From: Ceratodon purpureus
Lineage: Eukaryota; Streptophyta; Bryopsida; Pseudoditrichales; Ditrichaceae
Reading direction: 5' to 3'
Assembly: GCA_014871385.1 (NCBI GenBank)
Contig: CM026425.1
Location: 8,223,243-8,287,242, forward strand
DNA length: 64,000 nt
Both the position numbers and the translations under genes were made by a program. The notes beneath the pieces are model-generated. The model was not told the origin of the DNA. It saw nothing but the letters and a program-made list of their open reading frames with translations, and ran no database searches. This document shows, in pieces, positions 9,524-21,300 of this stretch; within the stretch, counting starts at the first letter, position 1; each line of letters starts with the position of its first letter.

Positions 9524-12500
9524 CTACTTCTTCGCCAAGGGGTGACGCAAGATTCCACCCTCTAAGAGTAGCTTGACCTCGTTGAAGCTGAAGGTAGGCG
9601 CATGGATGAAAAGCTCCGCTTCGGGATCACGGTTGCAGACCTTCAAGAATATGTAGTATAGGTGCTTACAATACGTGAACTGAGTCTTGCCACGGAACGT
9701 AGTCATTGTCTTCTTGAATGCTGGGCAACTGCAACCAGGGTAAGAACTGATGGTAATCTGGTACCGTGTGATGTGTGGAGCGACGTCGGAATCCAGCCCA
9801 ATGATGCAACCGTGACCCGGCTCAGGTATCATGGTGACGGAACGGAGGCGCGCTTTAAGAGATTCGGAGGAGCCCATGGAGAGTCGCTGCGCTTGATTGG
9901 GACGAGTGGCAGTGCGCTTCACCATCTTGCCGTCTCTCTTCCCTGGGTAGCGGTCAGCGTCTGCAGGGACTGGCACCGAGCTGAGATTTGCAGGGGGCGG
10001 GGCAGAGGAGAAGAGGCGTCTTGGGGAGACCGGTTTCTTCTGCGGAAGTTGAAAGCCCGCTGCTTCGAGGGCAAGAATCTCAGTAAGTTTTAGGTTAGTA
10101 CCTAGTTTCACTGGCCAGACCTCTGGAATGGAGGGGAATTCCTGGTCCTTTGAGTAGTGCGCTACCCACTTGCGCTTAGAGCCTTTCACGCAACGCTCAA
10201 TATCGTCGGAGCAGAAGAAGAACTCAGTCTTCTCCACTAGGTTCCTGCGATAGTTAGTCCAGAGCCCAGTGTAGGTCGGTGCAGCTGTGCAATGGGGCCC
10301 CCTGACGATTCTCTCAGTGCACTTCTTCTTCGTTTCAGCTCTTTGGGCCCAGCAGCACTTCGCAGAAAGTTTGTGAAGTCTCGAAATGTGCCACTCCTTC
10401 ACGTCCACCTTGGTTTCTTCAACCGCGTTGACATGGCGAATGCCGCCCTTGTTCACAGGTGAAGGTAAAGGGGAATGAACTTCCTGGGCAGGAGGTTGCG
10501 TACATTGTACCTCGGTGTCGTGTTCGGAGTCGTCTTCCACAATGACGGGCATCTGCATAGGGCGAGCCCTGACGGCACGTCTTGGGCCTCTTGGGCGTGA
10601 GAAGTTGGTCTTATCTGGGCGATGAGACTCTTCGTCAGCTCCGATAAGGACGTCGGCCTTTCGCTTCTGTGAACCGAAGACTTCCGCTCCTGGCATAATA
10701 GGCTGACGGGTGCAGAACTCATCAGCGCCTGGCATATCGAGCATGGGCTTGTCGAGCAGTGTAGGATTTCCCCATTTCTTCGCGTTGCGTTCAGCCATCC
10801 GAAGCCTGAGTTCCTTCTTGGATGGTCCTGTTCCGCCGACGTCACCTTTGAGGAACTGGTAGTAGTTAACAACCTGTAGAAATGCCCGAACGAAATCGTC
10901 CACGGTAGCAACGTAGAGGTCGTTCCCGTTGTTTCCTGAAGCTTGGAGCCACTTGTTGTGAACTGTTTCGGCGAGGTTACAGGTGGGCATCTCTGTGAGT
11001 TCTTCTTTTGTGAATTTCTGCAGGTTTGACAGTAGGTGCCGTTAGATTCACGGATTAGACTTTTGTAGGTTAGGGCTAGGAAACCAGTATGAAAAACATA
11101 AAAACAGAGTGCAGAGATCGTACCTCGGTCATGAATCCCCCCCACTGGCGGAAGCGGTGGTGCCAGAATGACAGCCACTGATCTAGTTTGATGAGCCCGC
11201 TCTCGCCAACGACCCCGGTGGATGCCCACCATGCTCGCAACGCGTGGTACAGAGTTTCCGCCTCTGCCATGCTGGTCGCATTCTTGTACTGAGTGCACAT
11301 CTTCTTGTGCTGTTCCCAGAGTTCTTCGGGGAAGTGCTTCTGCGTATACGCCACCATGTTCTGAGTCCAATGGAACAAGCACGACCGCTCCCGGTCCTCC
11401 ATTGGGTCCTCTTTGTTGCCATTGCCGTAAAGGATCCGCACTGCATTCCAATTGGCCTGTGCGTTATCCGCCATGAACCCCTTGAAGTTCGGCGCTGCAA
11501 CGCCATTGATCTCCATGACCAGGTTCAGGTTTTTCCAGAAGACGAGCTGGGCGTCCGTGTCCTCGGACTGCATGTCGCAAGTGGCGATTGTCATCACGCG
11601 GCAGTAGGTGGCGTCGTACACATGGCACGCCATCGTCGACCAATCTTTGACGCGTTTGACATGGTCGAACATGATCCATGCGTTCTCCAAATCGCCACCA
11701 GCTTGCATACGGCTGACCAAGTCGACACCACTGCCCGGCCCGACCTCCGACATCTTGAAGACAAAGACTTTGTCACGCATCGATCCCTGACCAGGAAACC
11801 TATTCTCCTGGACATACGCCCAGAGACTATTACCACGGAGCTTGGTGATACCGTCCATGATTCCGTACCTGTTGAATTTTTTGAAGGTGGCAACTTTGTT
11901 GCGGATGTTGGGCGATGCCATGTCTTTGCATCGATCCAGAACAGGAACCAGCTCCTCCATCGTCAGTTTCCTCGGTGGTGCATCCTCGGGCTGTAGAAGG
12001 TAGCTCCCGATGAGGAGTTTGCTCGCCTCCAGGACAACGGCGCTCTTCGTTGCTTTGTTGTTCATCTCTACCTGCTCTTCTATTAAGCTACTAATCTCTG
12101 CTTTAGAGTCTCTGTAGTCTCCTACTTTCACTGGATGATCATGTGTTCCTATGTGAATACACGCTCTAGTCTGATTCGGTTTGCCCACAACGTAATAAAT
12201 CTTAGCCTCGCATGTAGCTACACATGATGGAGGTTCTTTACATACCTTGCACACTAGCGTGGAGTCGGATGGAGGAGGCTGGTCCATGACAAAAGCTTGC
12301 AGGGTACAGCCTTCGAACTCAGTCTCGTTGACCTCGAAGATCTTGGGAACACGCTTGAGAAAGTCACACTCCTGGTTGCTGCACCGGAGCCATCCGACGC
12401 AGGTGGAACTTCGAAAAGAGAGTCCGAAGTCGTTTTTGATGTTTGTTGTGATGGTCTTGGTCCACAAGTGTCCGTCGTATCGTTTGTCCATTCCCTGCAT

Positions 12501-13280
12501 AGACTTGGCGGCGAGCTTAGAGGATCCTGCAGCAGCTGGGGGCAACTCAAAAAGAACCGGACCATCAAACTTCGCAGGCAAGTACTCTACTCTCTCGTGT
12601 CTAATAGTGGAATAGTCTATCTTCTTCAAAATGTTTTTGGACCCACGCGTCTTAGCAATCTCTTTAAGGAGCGGAACAATGCTAACTGTGACCTGGGACA
12701 ATGGAGGAGACACATTGGAAGGAGGAGCATCTGCGTGGACCTTAGGCACCAACTTGACGGGACTGACTTCGTCATCAGAAGAGAGAGATATGACGGTCGG
12801 AGGAGGTTTCTCTACATCTGAAGTCTCGGTACCAGGCTCGACTTTGACTTTGACATCACGAGGTAAGGGAGTCTGAATTGTGCAAGTAGAAGAGCGACGG
12901 GGGGTGAGGATCTCAGTGGATGCAGCCATAAGAGAATCAGTAAGACCGTAGACTCTATAGGATCCAGGGAGGAGTCTCCACTGCAACATGTTGTTCTCAT
13001 CTCTCACTGAAGGTTGCCCGAGGGTGTGGGTAACCTCGGCAGTAACGTCATCGAACATCTCCTCCTCTATACTGATGGAATCCTCACGAAAATGGAATCT
13101 GAGACTGAGGCGAAGAGAAGACACTGTAGCTAGACCATCGTCATCTACGCGAAACCTTAGAGGGATGCCCATGCCTTGGGCGTACAGACAGACCATCCCC
13201 ATATTCGCAGGCAACTCAGAGATACTAGAGGAAGAACGGAGAAGAGTGAGTGTACTAGCCAAGCTGTATCGCGAGAGCAA
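9524..13280 (-). CDS. MULE transposase (WRKY/GCM1 finger, DDE core, SWIM finger)
   Basis: Two exons on the minus strand, 13280-11124 and 10990-9524, joined in phase 0 across a 133-bp GT-AG intron (GGFMTE to MPTCNLAE). The result is about 1,207 aa with no internal stop. In order: a long divergent N-terminal part with an acidic SDDE patch; a WRKY/GCM1-type zinc finger (about residues 280-385: CVGWLRCSNQEC then IHIGTHDHP); and the MULE DDE core. Candidate acidic residues are the D of HVYDATYCRV, the D of GFMADNAQANW and the E of PTCNLAETVHNKW, with the MULE-type C..H motif CLFHWTQN between the second and third. The C-terminal SWIM finger is CSCPAFKK...YCKHLYYIF (about residues 1138-1170). A linker has basic tracts (RPRGPRRAVRARP). 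MULE transposases bind TIRs and cut and paste the element. The start at 13280 is the first in-frame ATG; a later start is possible. It appears intact. Confidence 0.85.
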
Positions 13281-13999
13281 AGTGAGAGGAATGATGCATC
13301 GCTGTTGATCATTTTATTCAAATTGGAATGTCCATGTGGACGACTAGGTAATGATTTATTCAGCTACGTAACGAATGTATGATTTAAGAGAGACGGCGCT
13401 AACTAATTATGATGTTGCTTTTTGCAGGCCCATAAATATGTAGGAAGATTTTTAGAATATTGCTTCGCGTATTTGAATGGTGGAGCAGATTCTATATTTT
13501 ATGGGGTGTGATTGGATTAAAAAGAGCCGTCTACTCTTTCTGCATTTAAAACAATAAATATATAGAATTTGAATTAATCAAATTCATGCATTAGTTATAT
13601 ATTTATTGGACTAATGCAAGCATATGATTTATTCAAATTCTATATTTTATTCAGTGTTAGAGTTCCTCAATATTCAAAATAAATTGCTCGACAGACAGAC
13701 TGTGAGTGAGATTAGAGTGAGCCGTCACTTGCATCCATATTTAATACAAGTATTCCTGTGCTTAATTCAAATCTTTTAAAATTTTGTGGGCTTGGTTTAT
13801 TCTCTTCAAATATAGATTGATCTCATCAGCTTTAATTCAAGTTGCAATTTATTTATAGTTTTCATTAATTCAAGTAGGTTTAGAATATGGGAAGTATTTA
13901 GGGCTGAGTCAGGGGGGTTGCAGGTTTGGGATACATAAGTTAGAGGGAAGTTAGGAGGAGAGTTATATTGTGAGGAGACTTCTCTCGTTAGTTAGACAT
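13281..13999. promoter_or_regulatory. Divergent promoter region between transposase and gene B
   Basis: About 720 bp separate the transposase start (leftward) from the gene B start (rightward). The region turns AT-rich and holds an imperfect inverted repeat at 13561-13644: an ATAGAATTTGAATTAATC-type arm, a short TATATATTTATTGG loop, then its near complement. TTCTATATTTTAT is also repeated at about 13510 and 13638. A shared bidirectional promoter is likely from the layout alone. Confidence 0.45.
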
Positions 14000-16900
14000 A
14001 TGAAGGAGAGTGGAGGGTCAGCTCCCTCCACTTATGTCACTCCTAGGCGTAGAAGAAAACCAGGTGGTACAGATTTTACTAACAGGAGATCGAGGAAGAG
14101 GAGAGAATTACGTAGGAAGTCAAAGTCGAAAGGCAACCTCTTGAGTGCACCTCTGAAGGTTCGAGGAGCTGGGCTGCCTGTGGCAATTAAATTTTGTAGC
14201 ATCCGTAAACTCATTCTAGAGTCCATAGTAGAGGCGGAAGATGAGGTTTTAGAGGATACCGCAGTTGAGCATGAGGAGCATGAAGTAATAAGGAGTGGAG
14301 AGGAACATCTGGAGATGACGGAAGAGCTAGGGTTCAATTGCAGTCCGACTTTGGAGACACCGCAACCTTCTTTCGGATTCAAGGAGTGTTCAACAAGAGG
14401 GACAGATTCTCAGTCAAGTGACCATGCTCATACGGATGTGGTAAGTTTCATAATCCACAAATTTGAAAATGCTAAATGTAAGTTATGTATTTTGGTAGAG
14501 TTATATTTGGTGAGAATTAATGTCTTTGCTGCAGGTTCGCTGTTTTACTGTTTAGAATAGTGAAGCTGCATTAAACTGAACGGTTGTTTAAAATAATAGT
14601 GGAGTAGTAATTCTCGTCTTAGTCGTAAACATTTGCGCAGACTGGGGACTGCTTTAGGATTGAGCAAGATGTTGTAGAGGAGAAGACGCCAGAAGTGGAT
14701 ACGGGCGAAGAGTCAGATCATGAGACGTTGAGAAAAGTCGCTAGGAGAGCGAGACGCCAAATTATGGAGGCGGGCGAAGGTGGGGAAGCAGTTGCTGCTA
14801 TACGAGCGGGGCGAGGGCACCCTGGAAGTCCTACTGAAACAAGTGGGGAGGATAGTGATTCGGTCGACATTGCGGTAGGTCCAGGAGAAGAGGACATGGA
14901 TGAGGGGTCGGCCCGAGGGAGAGGTCGAAGGGCTGAGGTGAGGGGTCGAGGGAGGGGTAAGGGTCAAGGTGGGAGAGGGAAAGGCTCTTCGCAAGCCCCA
15001 TTGCAGCATACAGCCGCGGCCCAAGGAGAGATCGTGAAGGAGATGGAGGGTCGAGGAGCGGAGCGTGAGGAGGAGGAGATGGCGAGTAAGCAAGGTGCCT
15101 CAGACCGTGGCCCTCCAACAGATGAGGTGAGGTTTCGTGTTTGCCTGCGATTGTTGTTTAGATCTTGGGTTGTTGCGGTTGTGCGTGTGAGTGGAAAGAG
15201 AGAGAAGGATTAAGCCGCGAGTGCTGCAGTCGCAAAGGCCGTGAAGTAATTTGTGAGGTAGGAGATTTTGAATGCGGGGGTGGCTGCTCCGAGCTCTCTT
15301 TTCGAGGCCTTGGCCAAGGCCGTCGCGGTCCCATTACGAGCTGCAGAGGGCGACATTGCAGTAGCAGCCCCGCGGGGAGGAGCCCCCGCAGGACCGCATT
15401 CGGAGCCGACACTCCCCCATGAGGAGGGGGAGGAATCGGGGGCTCACTCCCTTACTGCTCCGAGCTCTCTTTTCGAGGCCATGGCCAAGGCCGTCGCGGT
15501 CCCATTACGAGCTGCAGAGGGCGACATTGCAGTAGCAGCCCCGGGGGGAGGAGCCCCCGCAGCACCGCATTCGGAGCCGACACTCCCCCATGAGGAGGGG
15601 GAGGAATCGGGGGCTCACTCCCTTACTGCTCCGAGCTCATTTTTCGAGGCCATGGCCAAGGCCGTCGCGGTCCCATTTCGAGCTGCAGAGGGCGACATTG
15701 CAGTAGCAGCCCCGGGGGGAGGAGCCCCCGCAGCACCGCATTCGGAGCCGACACTCCCCCATGAGGAGGGGGAGGAATCGGGGGCTCACTCCCTTACTGC
15801 TCCGAGCTCATTTTTCGAGGCCATGGCCAAGGCCGTCGCGGTCCCATTTCGAGCTGCAGAGGGCGACATTGCAGTAGCAGCCCCGGGGGGAGGAGCCCCC
15901 GCAGCACCGCATTCGGAGCCGACACTCCCCCATGAGGAGGGGGAGGAATCGGGGGCTCACTCCCTTACTGCTCCGAGCTCATTTTTCGAGGCCATGGCCA
16001 AGGCCGTCGCGGTCCCATTTCGAGCTGCAGAGGGCGACATTGCAGTAGCAGCCCCGGGGGGAGGAGCCCCCGCAGCACCGCATTCGGAGCCGACACTCCC
16101 CCATGAGGAGGGGGAGGAATCGGGGGCTCACTCCCTTACTGCTCCGAGCTCATTTTTCGAGGCCATGGCCAAGGCCGTCGCGGTCCCATTTCGAGCTGCA
16201 GAGGGCGACATTGCAGTAGCAGCCCCGGGGGGAGGAGCCCCCGCAGCACCGCATTCGGAGCCGACACTCCCCCATGAGGAGGGGGAGGAATCGGGGGCTC
16301 ACTCCCTTACTGCTCCGAGCTCTCTTTTGGAGGCCATGGCCAAGGCCGCCGCGGTCCCATTTCGAGCTGCAGAGGGCGACATTGCAGTAGCAGCCCCGGG
16401 GGGAGGAGCCCCCGCAGCACCGCATTCGGAGCCGACACTCCCCCATGAGGAGGGGGAGGAATCGGGGGCTCACTCCCTTACTGCTCCGAGCTCTCTTTTC
16501 GAGGCCATGGCCAAGGCCGCCGCGGTCCCATTTCGAGCTGCAGAGGGCGACATTGCAGTAGCAGCCCCGGGGGGAGGAGCCCCCGCAGCACCGCATTCGG
16601 AGCCGACACTCCCCCATGAGGAGGGGGAGGAATCGGGGGCTCACTCCCTTACTGCTCCGAGCTCTCTTTTCGAGGCCATGGCCAAGGCCGCCGCGGTCCC
16701 ATTTCGAGCTGCAGAGGGCGACATTGCAGTAGCAGCCCCGGGGGGAGGAGCCCCCGCAGCACCGCATTCGGAGCCGACACTCCCCCATGAGGAGGGGGAG
16801 GAATCGGGGGCTCACTCCCTTACTGCTCCGAGCTCATTTTTCGAGGCCATGGCCAAGGCCGTCGCGGTCCCATTTCGAGCTGCAGAGGGCGACATTGCAG

Positions 16901-18155
16901 TAGCAGCCCCGGGGGGAGGAGCCCCCGCAGCACCGCATTCGGAGCCGACACTCCCCCATGAGGAGGGGGAGGAATCGGGGGCTCACTCCCTTACTGCTCC
17001 GAGCTCATTTTTCGAGGCCATGGCCAAGGCCGTCGCGGTCCCATTTCGAGCTGCAGAGGGCGACATTGCAGTAGCAGCCCCGGGGGGAGGAGCCCCCGCA
17101 GCACCGCATTCGGAGCCGACACTCCCCCATGAGGAGGGGGAGGAATCGGGGGCTCACTCCCTTACTGCTCCGAGCTCTCTTTTCGAGGCCATGGCCAAGG
17201 CCGCCGCGGTCCCATTTCGAGCTGCAGAGGGCGACATTGCAGTAGCAGCCCCGGGGGGAGGAGCCCCGGCAGCACCGCATTCGGAGCCGACACTCCCCCA
17301 TGAGGAGGGGGAGGAATCGGGGGCTCACTCCCTTACTGCTCCGAGCTCATTTTTCGAGGCCATGGCCAAGGCCGTCGCGGTCCCATTTCGAGCTGCAGAG
17401 GGCGACATTGCAGTAGCAGTCCGGGGGGAGGAGCCCCCGCAGCACCCTTTTTTCGAGGCTCTTTTTGATTTGTTAAATTCGGTAGTCTTTGCTTTATATT
17501 TTTTATTTGCTGTTATGTGTATTTTTCTTATAATTTGATTTTCCTTTGTATTGTAGGAGCTGACAGAGCAATTCACCGCAAGTGACTTTGATGGCCCAAC
17601 TCCAGCAGAAACTGAGGTAAGTTGTTCGACTTTGCCTTTTGGATTGAACATAGCATTATTTGTTGAACTTCGATAATCATTTGTTTTTTTTTCCTCTCAA
17701 GGCTTAGATGGGAATCTGACAATGTCTTTGTTATTTTTCTCTAGGTATTCTCAGATGCACCCTTGTCCATCAGTTCCCCGACCTCCGTGATCAATGTTTC
17801 CGACCTCTCAGATTCATTTGATCAGCCCCATGTGTGTAGGTGTGATTTAGGAATCCCCGTAGGTGTAGGTAGTGGACCTCTTGAGGTCCACTCTCCTCAG
17901 TACATGCCTACGTCTCCTGTCTATGAGCCTACATCCCCTGGCTACATGCCTACCTCTCCAAGACTTGGGACCCCGCCTATGTCTCCACCTTCTCCATCCT
18001 CGCCCATTAGAGTGAGGAGGCCAGCCCATGTTGTCTTCGCCCTCCCAGCGATATTGCCATGCCCTGTCCAACAAACCAGGCGATTTTGGAAGAGGCGCCG
18101 TCACTGGAACTGTAGACAGGCTAGGGAGTATTATAGTCGTGCACGACGCACATAG
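14000..18155 (+). CDS. MULE accessory gene B: disordered repeat protein with Pol II CTD-like heptads
   Basis: Five exons in phase 0: 14000-14440, 14641-15126, 15262-17481, 17557-17616 and 17745-18155, about 1,205 aa. Residues ~20-55 are strongly basic (TPRRRRKPGG, RRSRKRRELRRKSKSK), a likely nuclear signal. Exon 2 is acidic, then Gly/Arg-rich (RGRGRRAEVRGRGRGKGQGG), like RGG boxes that bind RNA. Exon 3 is a 57-aa tandem array. The last exon holds YMPTSPV, YEPTSPG and YMPTSPR (17901-17963), which fit the RNA polymerase II CTD heptad YSPTSPS, and ends in a basic tail (RRFWKRRRHWNC). No enzyme domain was recognised. It lies upstream of gene C on the same strand, and skipping its stop through an alternative donor could fuse the two. 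The exon 3 donor is a choice between weak sites. Confidence 0.55.
15286..17440 (+). repeat. 171-bp tandem repeat array, about 12.6 copies, coding 57 aa each
   Basis: Units start at 15286 and every 171 bp thereafter to 17338, where the thirteenth is cut short. Each codes for a unit starting APSSxFEAMAKA, with GDIAVAAPGGGAPAAPHSEP and a PHEEGEESGAHSLT tail. Units are nearly identical; the variants (SLF/SFF, KAV/KAA, PLR/PFR) fall in blocks, e.g. units 3-6 and 10-11 are SFF/KAV while 8-9 are SLF/KAA. That indicates recent expansion and homogenisation. The period is a multiple of three, so the frame is kept, and a reverse-strand frame also stays open. Confidence 0.93.
17901..17963 (+). other. Three RNA polymerase II CTD-like heptads within gene B
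   Basis: Three consecutive seven-codon units read YMPTSPV, YEPTSPG and YMPTSPR. Tyr1, Pro3, Thr4, Ser5 and Pro6 are kept in all three, while the codons differ at synonymous sites (ACG/ACA/ACC, TCT/TCC, CCT/CCA). This suggests selection on the protein, not a fresh microsatellite. PPMSPPSPSSP follows. Confidence 0.8.
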
Positions 18156-18310
18156 TGGCCTAAGCTCTATTTATTTCTGCTGCAGCTATTTGTGTTCTCA
18201 AATGATATGTACCAGTCTGAGAAGTAATTCTTATATTCTACATTATTGTTTTTGATTTGCTTACGATCAATATCTTTGAATAAACTCTAAAAACGTTTGA
18301 CCTTTGACAG

Positions 18311-21300
18311 GTAACTCAAACACAGGATCAGTTGCCAGCGCCATCTTGTCCTACTGAATTGACGAATGCAGTGGACAGTGAATTGGAACACAGAAATCAT
18401 TTCAAAGCGGACTCTACAACCGTCATCAACGATCTCCGAATACTCCCAAAGACGAAGTCCCGTATCCTCGTACCCCTCTGCAGGATGCAGTCAATGGCAA
18501 GAGTGCGACCTGTAGGAGAAATGGGAGTTCAGCATTTGGAGCGAGAGTTTGTCAATGGATATAGAGATGGTGACCGGGTCATGTACATTTCCATGTACAA
18601 CCACGAGGAGAAGACAGCGGAAGTCACGCCTGAGATCAAGGCTGACTGGAGCCCTTGTTGGTAGAAAGTCAACGATGCTTTCGAGGATGAGCTCTTAGCC
18701 GACCCGGACTGGAAGGAGTTCTCTGGGAAGATGTTCTATGTCTGGGAAGGTAACCATCGCCTTGCCGCATGGTATAGACATATTAACAACCATCACTATG
18801 ATGATCCAGCTTGGCACATCTCCGTGCATTGCATTGTTCTTGACCCACGCGGTCATGTGGGAAACCTTCTTCATGCCATGCACGACATCAACTGGTAAAC
18901 ATTTGTTCTATACTTCTTGTCCTCACTTCTTGAAAGCTGCTTGAACCTGCACTACACGGCTTTTACTAACTACATATCCTCATGTAGGTCTACAGAGAAT
19001 GATCACGTGAAGAGTAATCTCCCTGCAAAACTCTTTCGTATTCGCTCTTTTGGTGTGATGAAATTGGAGGAATTCAAGGATCTGCTCTCACCGGCGGAGT
19101 ATCAAATATGTTTGAATCACAAGCCATCAATTCCTGGATGGTTTACTTTGCCAACCAAAATCTTCATCACATTTCTTTATCGTGTAAGCACTTCTTCTTC
19201 GCCCCCCCCCCCCCCCCTAACGCTTCTAAATGTCATCAATTGCCATGCTCTTTACACTCAGAAGTTGATAATTTTATTTTCCAGAGAGAAATCGTGGCTG
19301 CTTCTGACGAAGCTGCCCGGACCTACAAGGAGAAGACACCCATAACAGAGCAAACGGCGGCAGGGGTATGGGATGCCATGTCTGCCGCTTCGTCCAGCAT
19401 GGTCGACCACATTAAGAAGAAGGACTTCACCAAGTACCTCGCCATTGCCAATCCCAAAAACGGTGATGACTTCCTCGCAGAGGTAAGTTTCTTCACATCT
19501 CTACTTTACTTTTGAATAAGTAATTTAAACACTAACCTTCCCGTTCATGTAATGTTCACTTCCCAGATCAATCGGCATTACAGTGAATTCTCCAAGCCGG
19601 AGATGACAGTGGAGAAGCTTCAGAAGATTGTTCCTGCAGCTGTTGATGCAAAGTTCAAAGCGCGTTGGCTGAGGTGGTGGAACTCCTCACCAAGTGCACG
19701 ACAATCTTACAGATTTTTACCCCTGGAGTTCAAGGAGGCCGACTTCGACCCTTGGTTGAACAAGACAACATTCTCGGCTGGGGTATAGTTCCTTCAAACT
19801 TTATAAAAAATACTAAAACCACTTCTTCTTTGCACCACGTCAATATTTATCTCACCGACTTTTCCTTTCTGTCACAGATAGAGGATGCTGTTACCCGGGA
19901 GTTTGATGACATCTGCAAGACCGAGAACCTTGTCATCAAGTGGAAGTCCTTCCCGGGACTGTTAAGGCCAGACGCATATGTGGAGAGTTGGCGAATTCTC
20001 CTCTGGGAAAAGGCTTTCCCCGCATTTATTAGTACCCGCGCAGAAAAACCTTTTGATAAGAAGTCTGATTTCTCCACTTATCCGGGAGCAGCAGATGTTG
20101 TCAAGCGTGTGACATACCGGTAGGACATTTATGAACTTCGACTTTGTATTGTTTTCCCTTTTCGCATTTCTTTATTGTCAATAATATGTTTCTGATACAT
20201 GGCAGTTGAATTTTATTAGGTACTTCAAGAGAGAGCTGGTTCCAAAAGGTGCAATTGACCCTGAGAAGTTCCCTTCATACTTCGCCTCGTGGATTCAGAA
20301 AGGTTCTGATCAGTGTATCTATACTCCTCTGCAGCTGAGGAGGTACAGCTCTCCGCACCTAGCCGCTGGTTGTTGGTACCTCGATTGTATTCGAGGTTTC
20401 GTTGTTGAGTCTGAAGCGGAGCTCAAAGCTGAGCTTGACGCGGGATCAATAGCCATCGACGATTCTGGAGACGGTTCTGATGAGGCCGAAGGCCTCCAGG
20501 ATCAATCATCTGCACCTCCACCGAAGAAAGGGCGGGGGCGGCGACTGCGAAAGCTGGGTGGTACGTCCCAGGGCTCTCAGGAGACTGGTGCAGAGTCCTC
20601 CGCCCCGGAGAAGGGCGCTGCCGTTCCATCTCCTGTGATTGTCGTTCCCAATCTGTCCCATACTCCTGCGCCTTCATCGGTCAGTGCATCCGCTATCACC
20701 AGAGGTCTTTTGGAGCAAAGGAAGGCCAGACTTCTCCCGGCAAGCACCTCCTCCGCAGGAACTCTCCATTCCACTGGTGTTTCTATCATCAACTCATCCG
20801 TGACTCCGTTACTGGTTCGTAACATGGAGCTCAAAGACAAGGGTGGCCATCCGGATTGGGTGAAAACTCTAGAGTTCGTGCGCAAGGTATGATTCTCTTC
20901 TTACATAATTCGATATTACATACACTTCAATTAATTTCATATTGTCTAACCCTATAGCGTTGTTTCTCCAGTTTGGACGTGGCCGCCAGAACGAAGTTCC
21001 TGAGCGGTGCCAGGTTGAGAATCATCTGGGAGTCGACTTGATCATCGTTGACATCCCTGAGAATCTTCCTGTCCCTCTCGTTTCCGATCCTCCTACCGTG
21101 ATTCCTCCTTGGAACTCCCGTGAAAAGGATTATGTGTACGACATTTTCTATTTCGCAAGTCTTTACTTGCAAAATGATGGCGCTCTGTGCATCATCTACA
21201 ACAATGATCAAGCGTTGGCTACGGAGATTCTTGAAGAAGCTAGCGCCACTAAGTTCGTCCTTTACAAAGACTGGTGGGGCTTTAATGAGCTCGGCCTGAC

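Noticed and set aside
11244-11996. 250-aa + strand frame and other long frames opposite the transposase
   Set aside because: They are antisense shadows of a strongly coding exon; the transposase frame has recognisable domains and these do not.
16150-16815. 221-aa reverse-strand Cys-rich frame
   Set aside because: It exists only because the 171-bp repeat is a multiple of three; kept as an observation, not a gene.
17745-18155. CTD-like exon as a captured piece of the host RPB1 gene
   Set aside because: Only three heptads, with a non-RPB1 context and varied position 2 and 7 residues; nothing else of RPB1 is present.
19108-19788. Possible frameshifts in gene C, since alternative frames (FESQAINSWMVYFANQNL and LAEVVELLTKCTTILQIF) look protein-like
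   Set aside because: The main frame is open and matches splice phase on both sides of each exon without any shift, so shifts are not needed.
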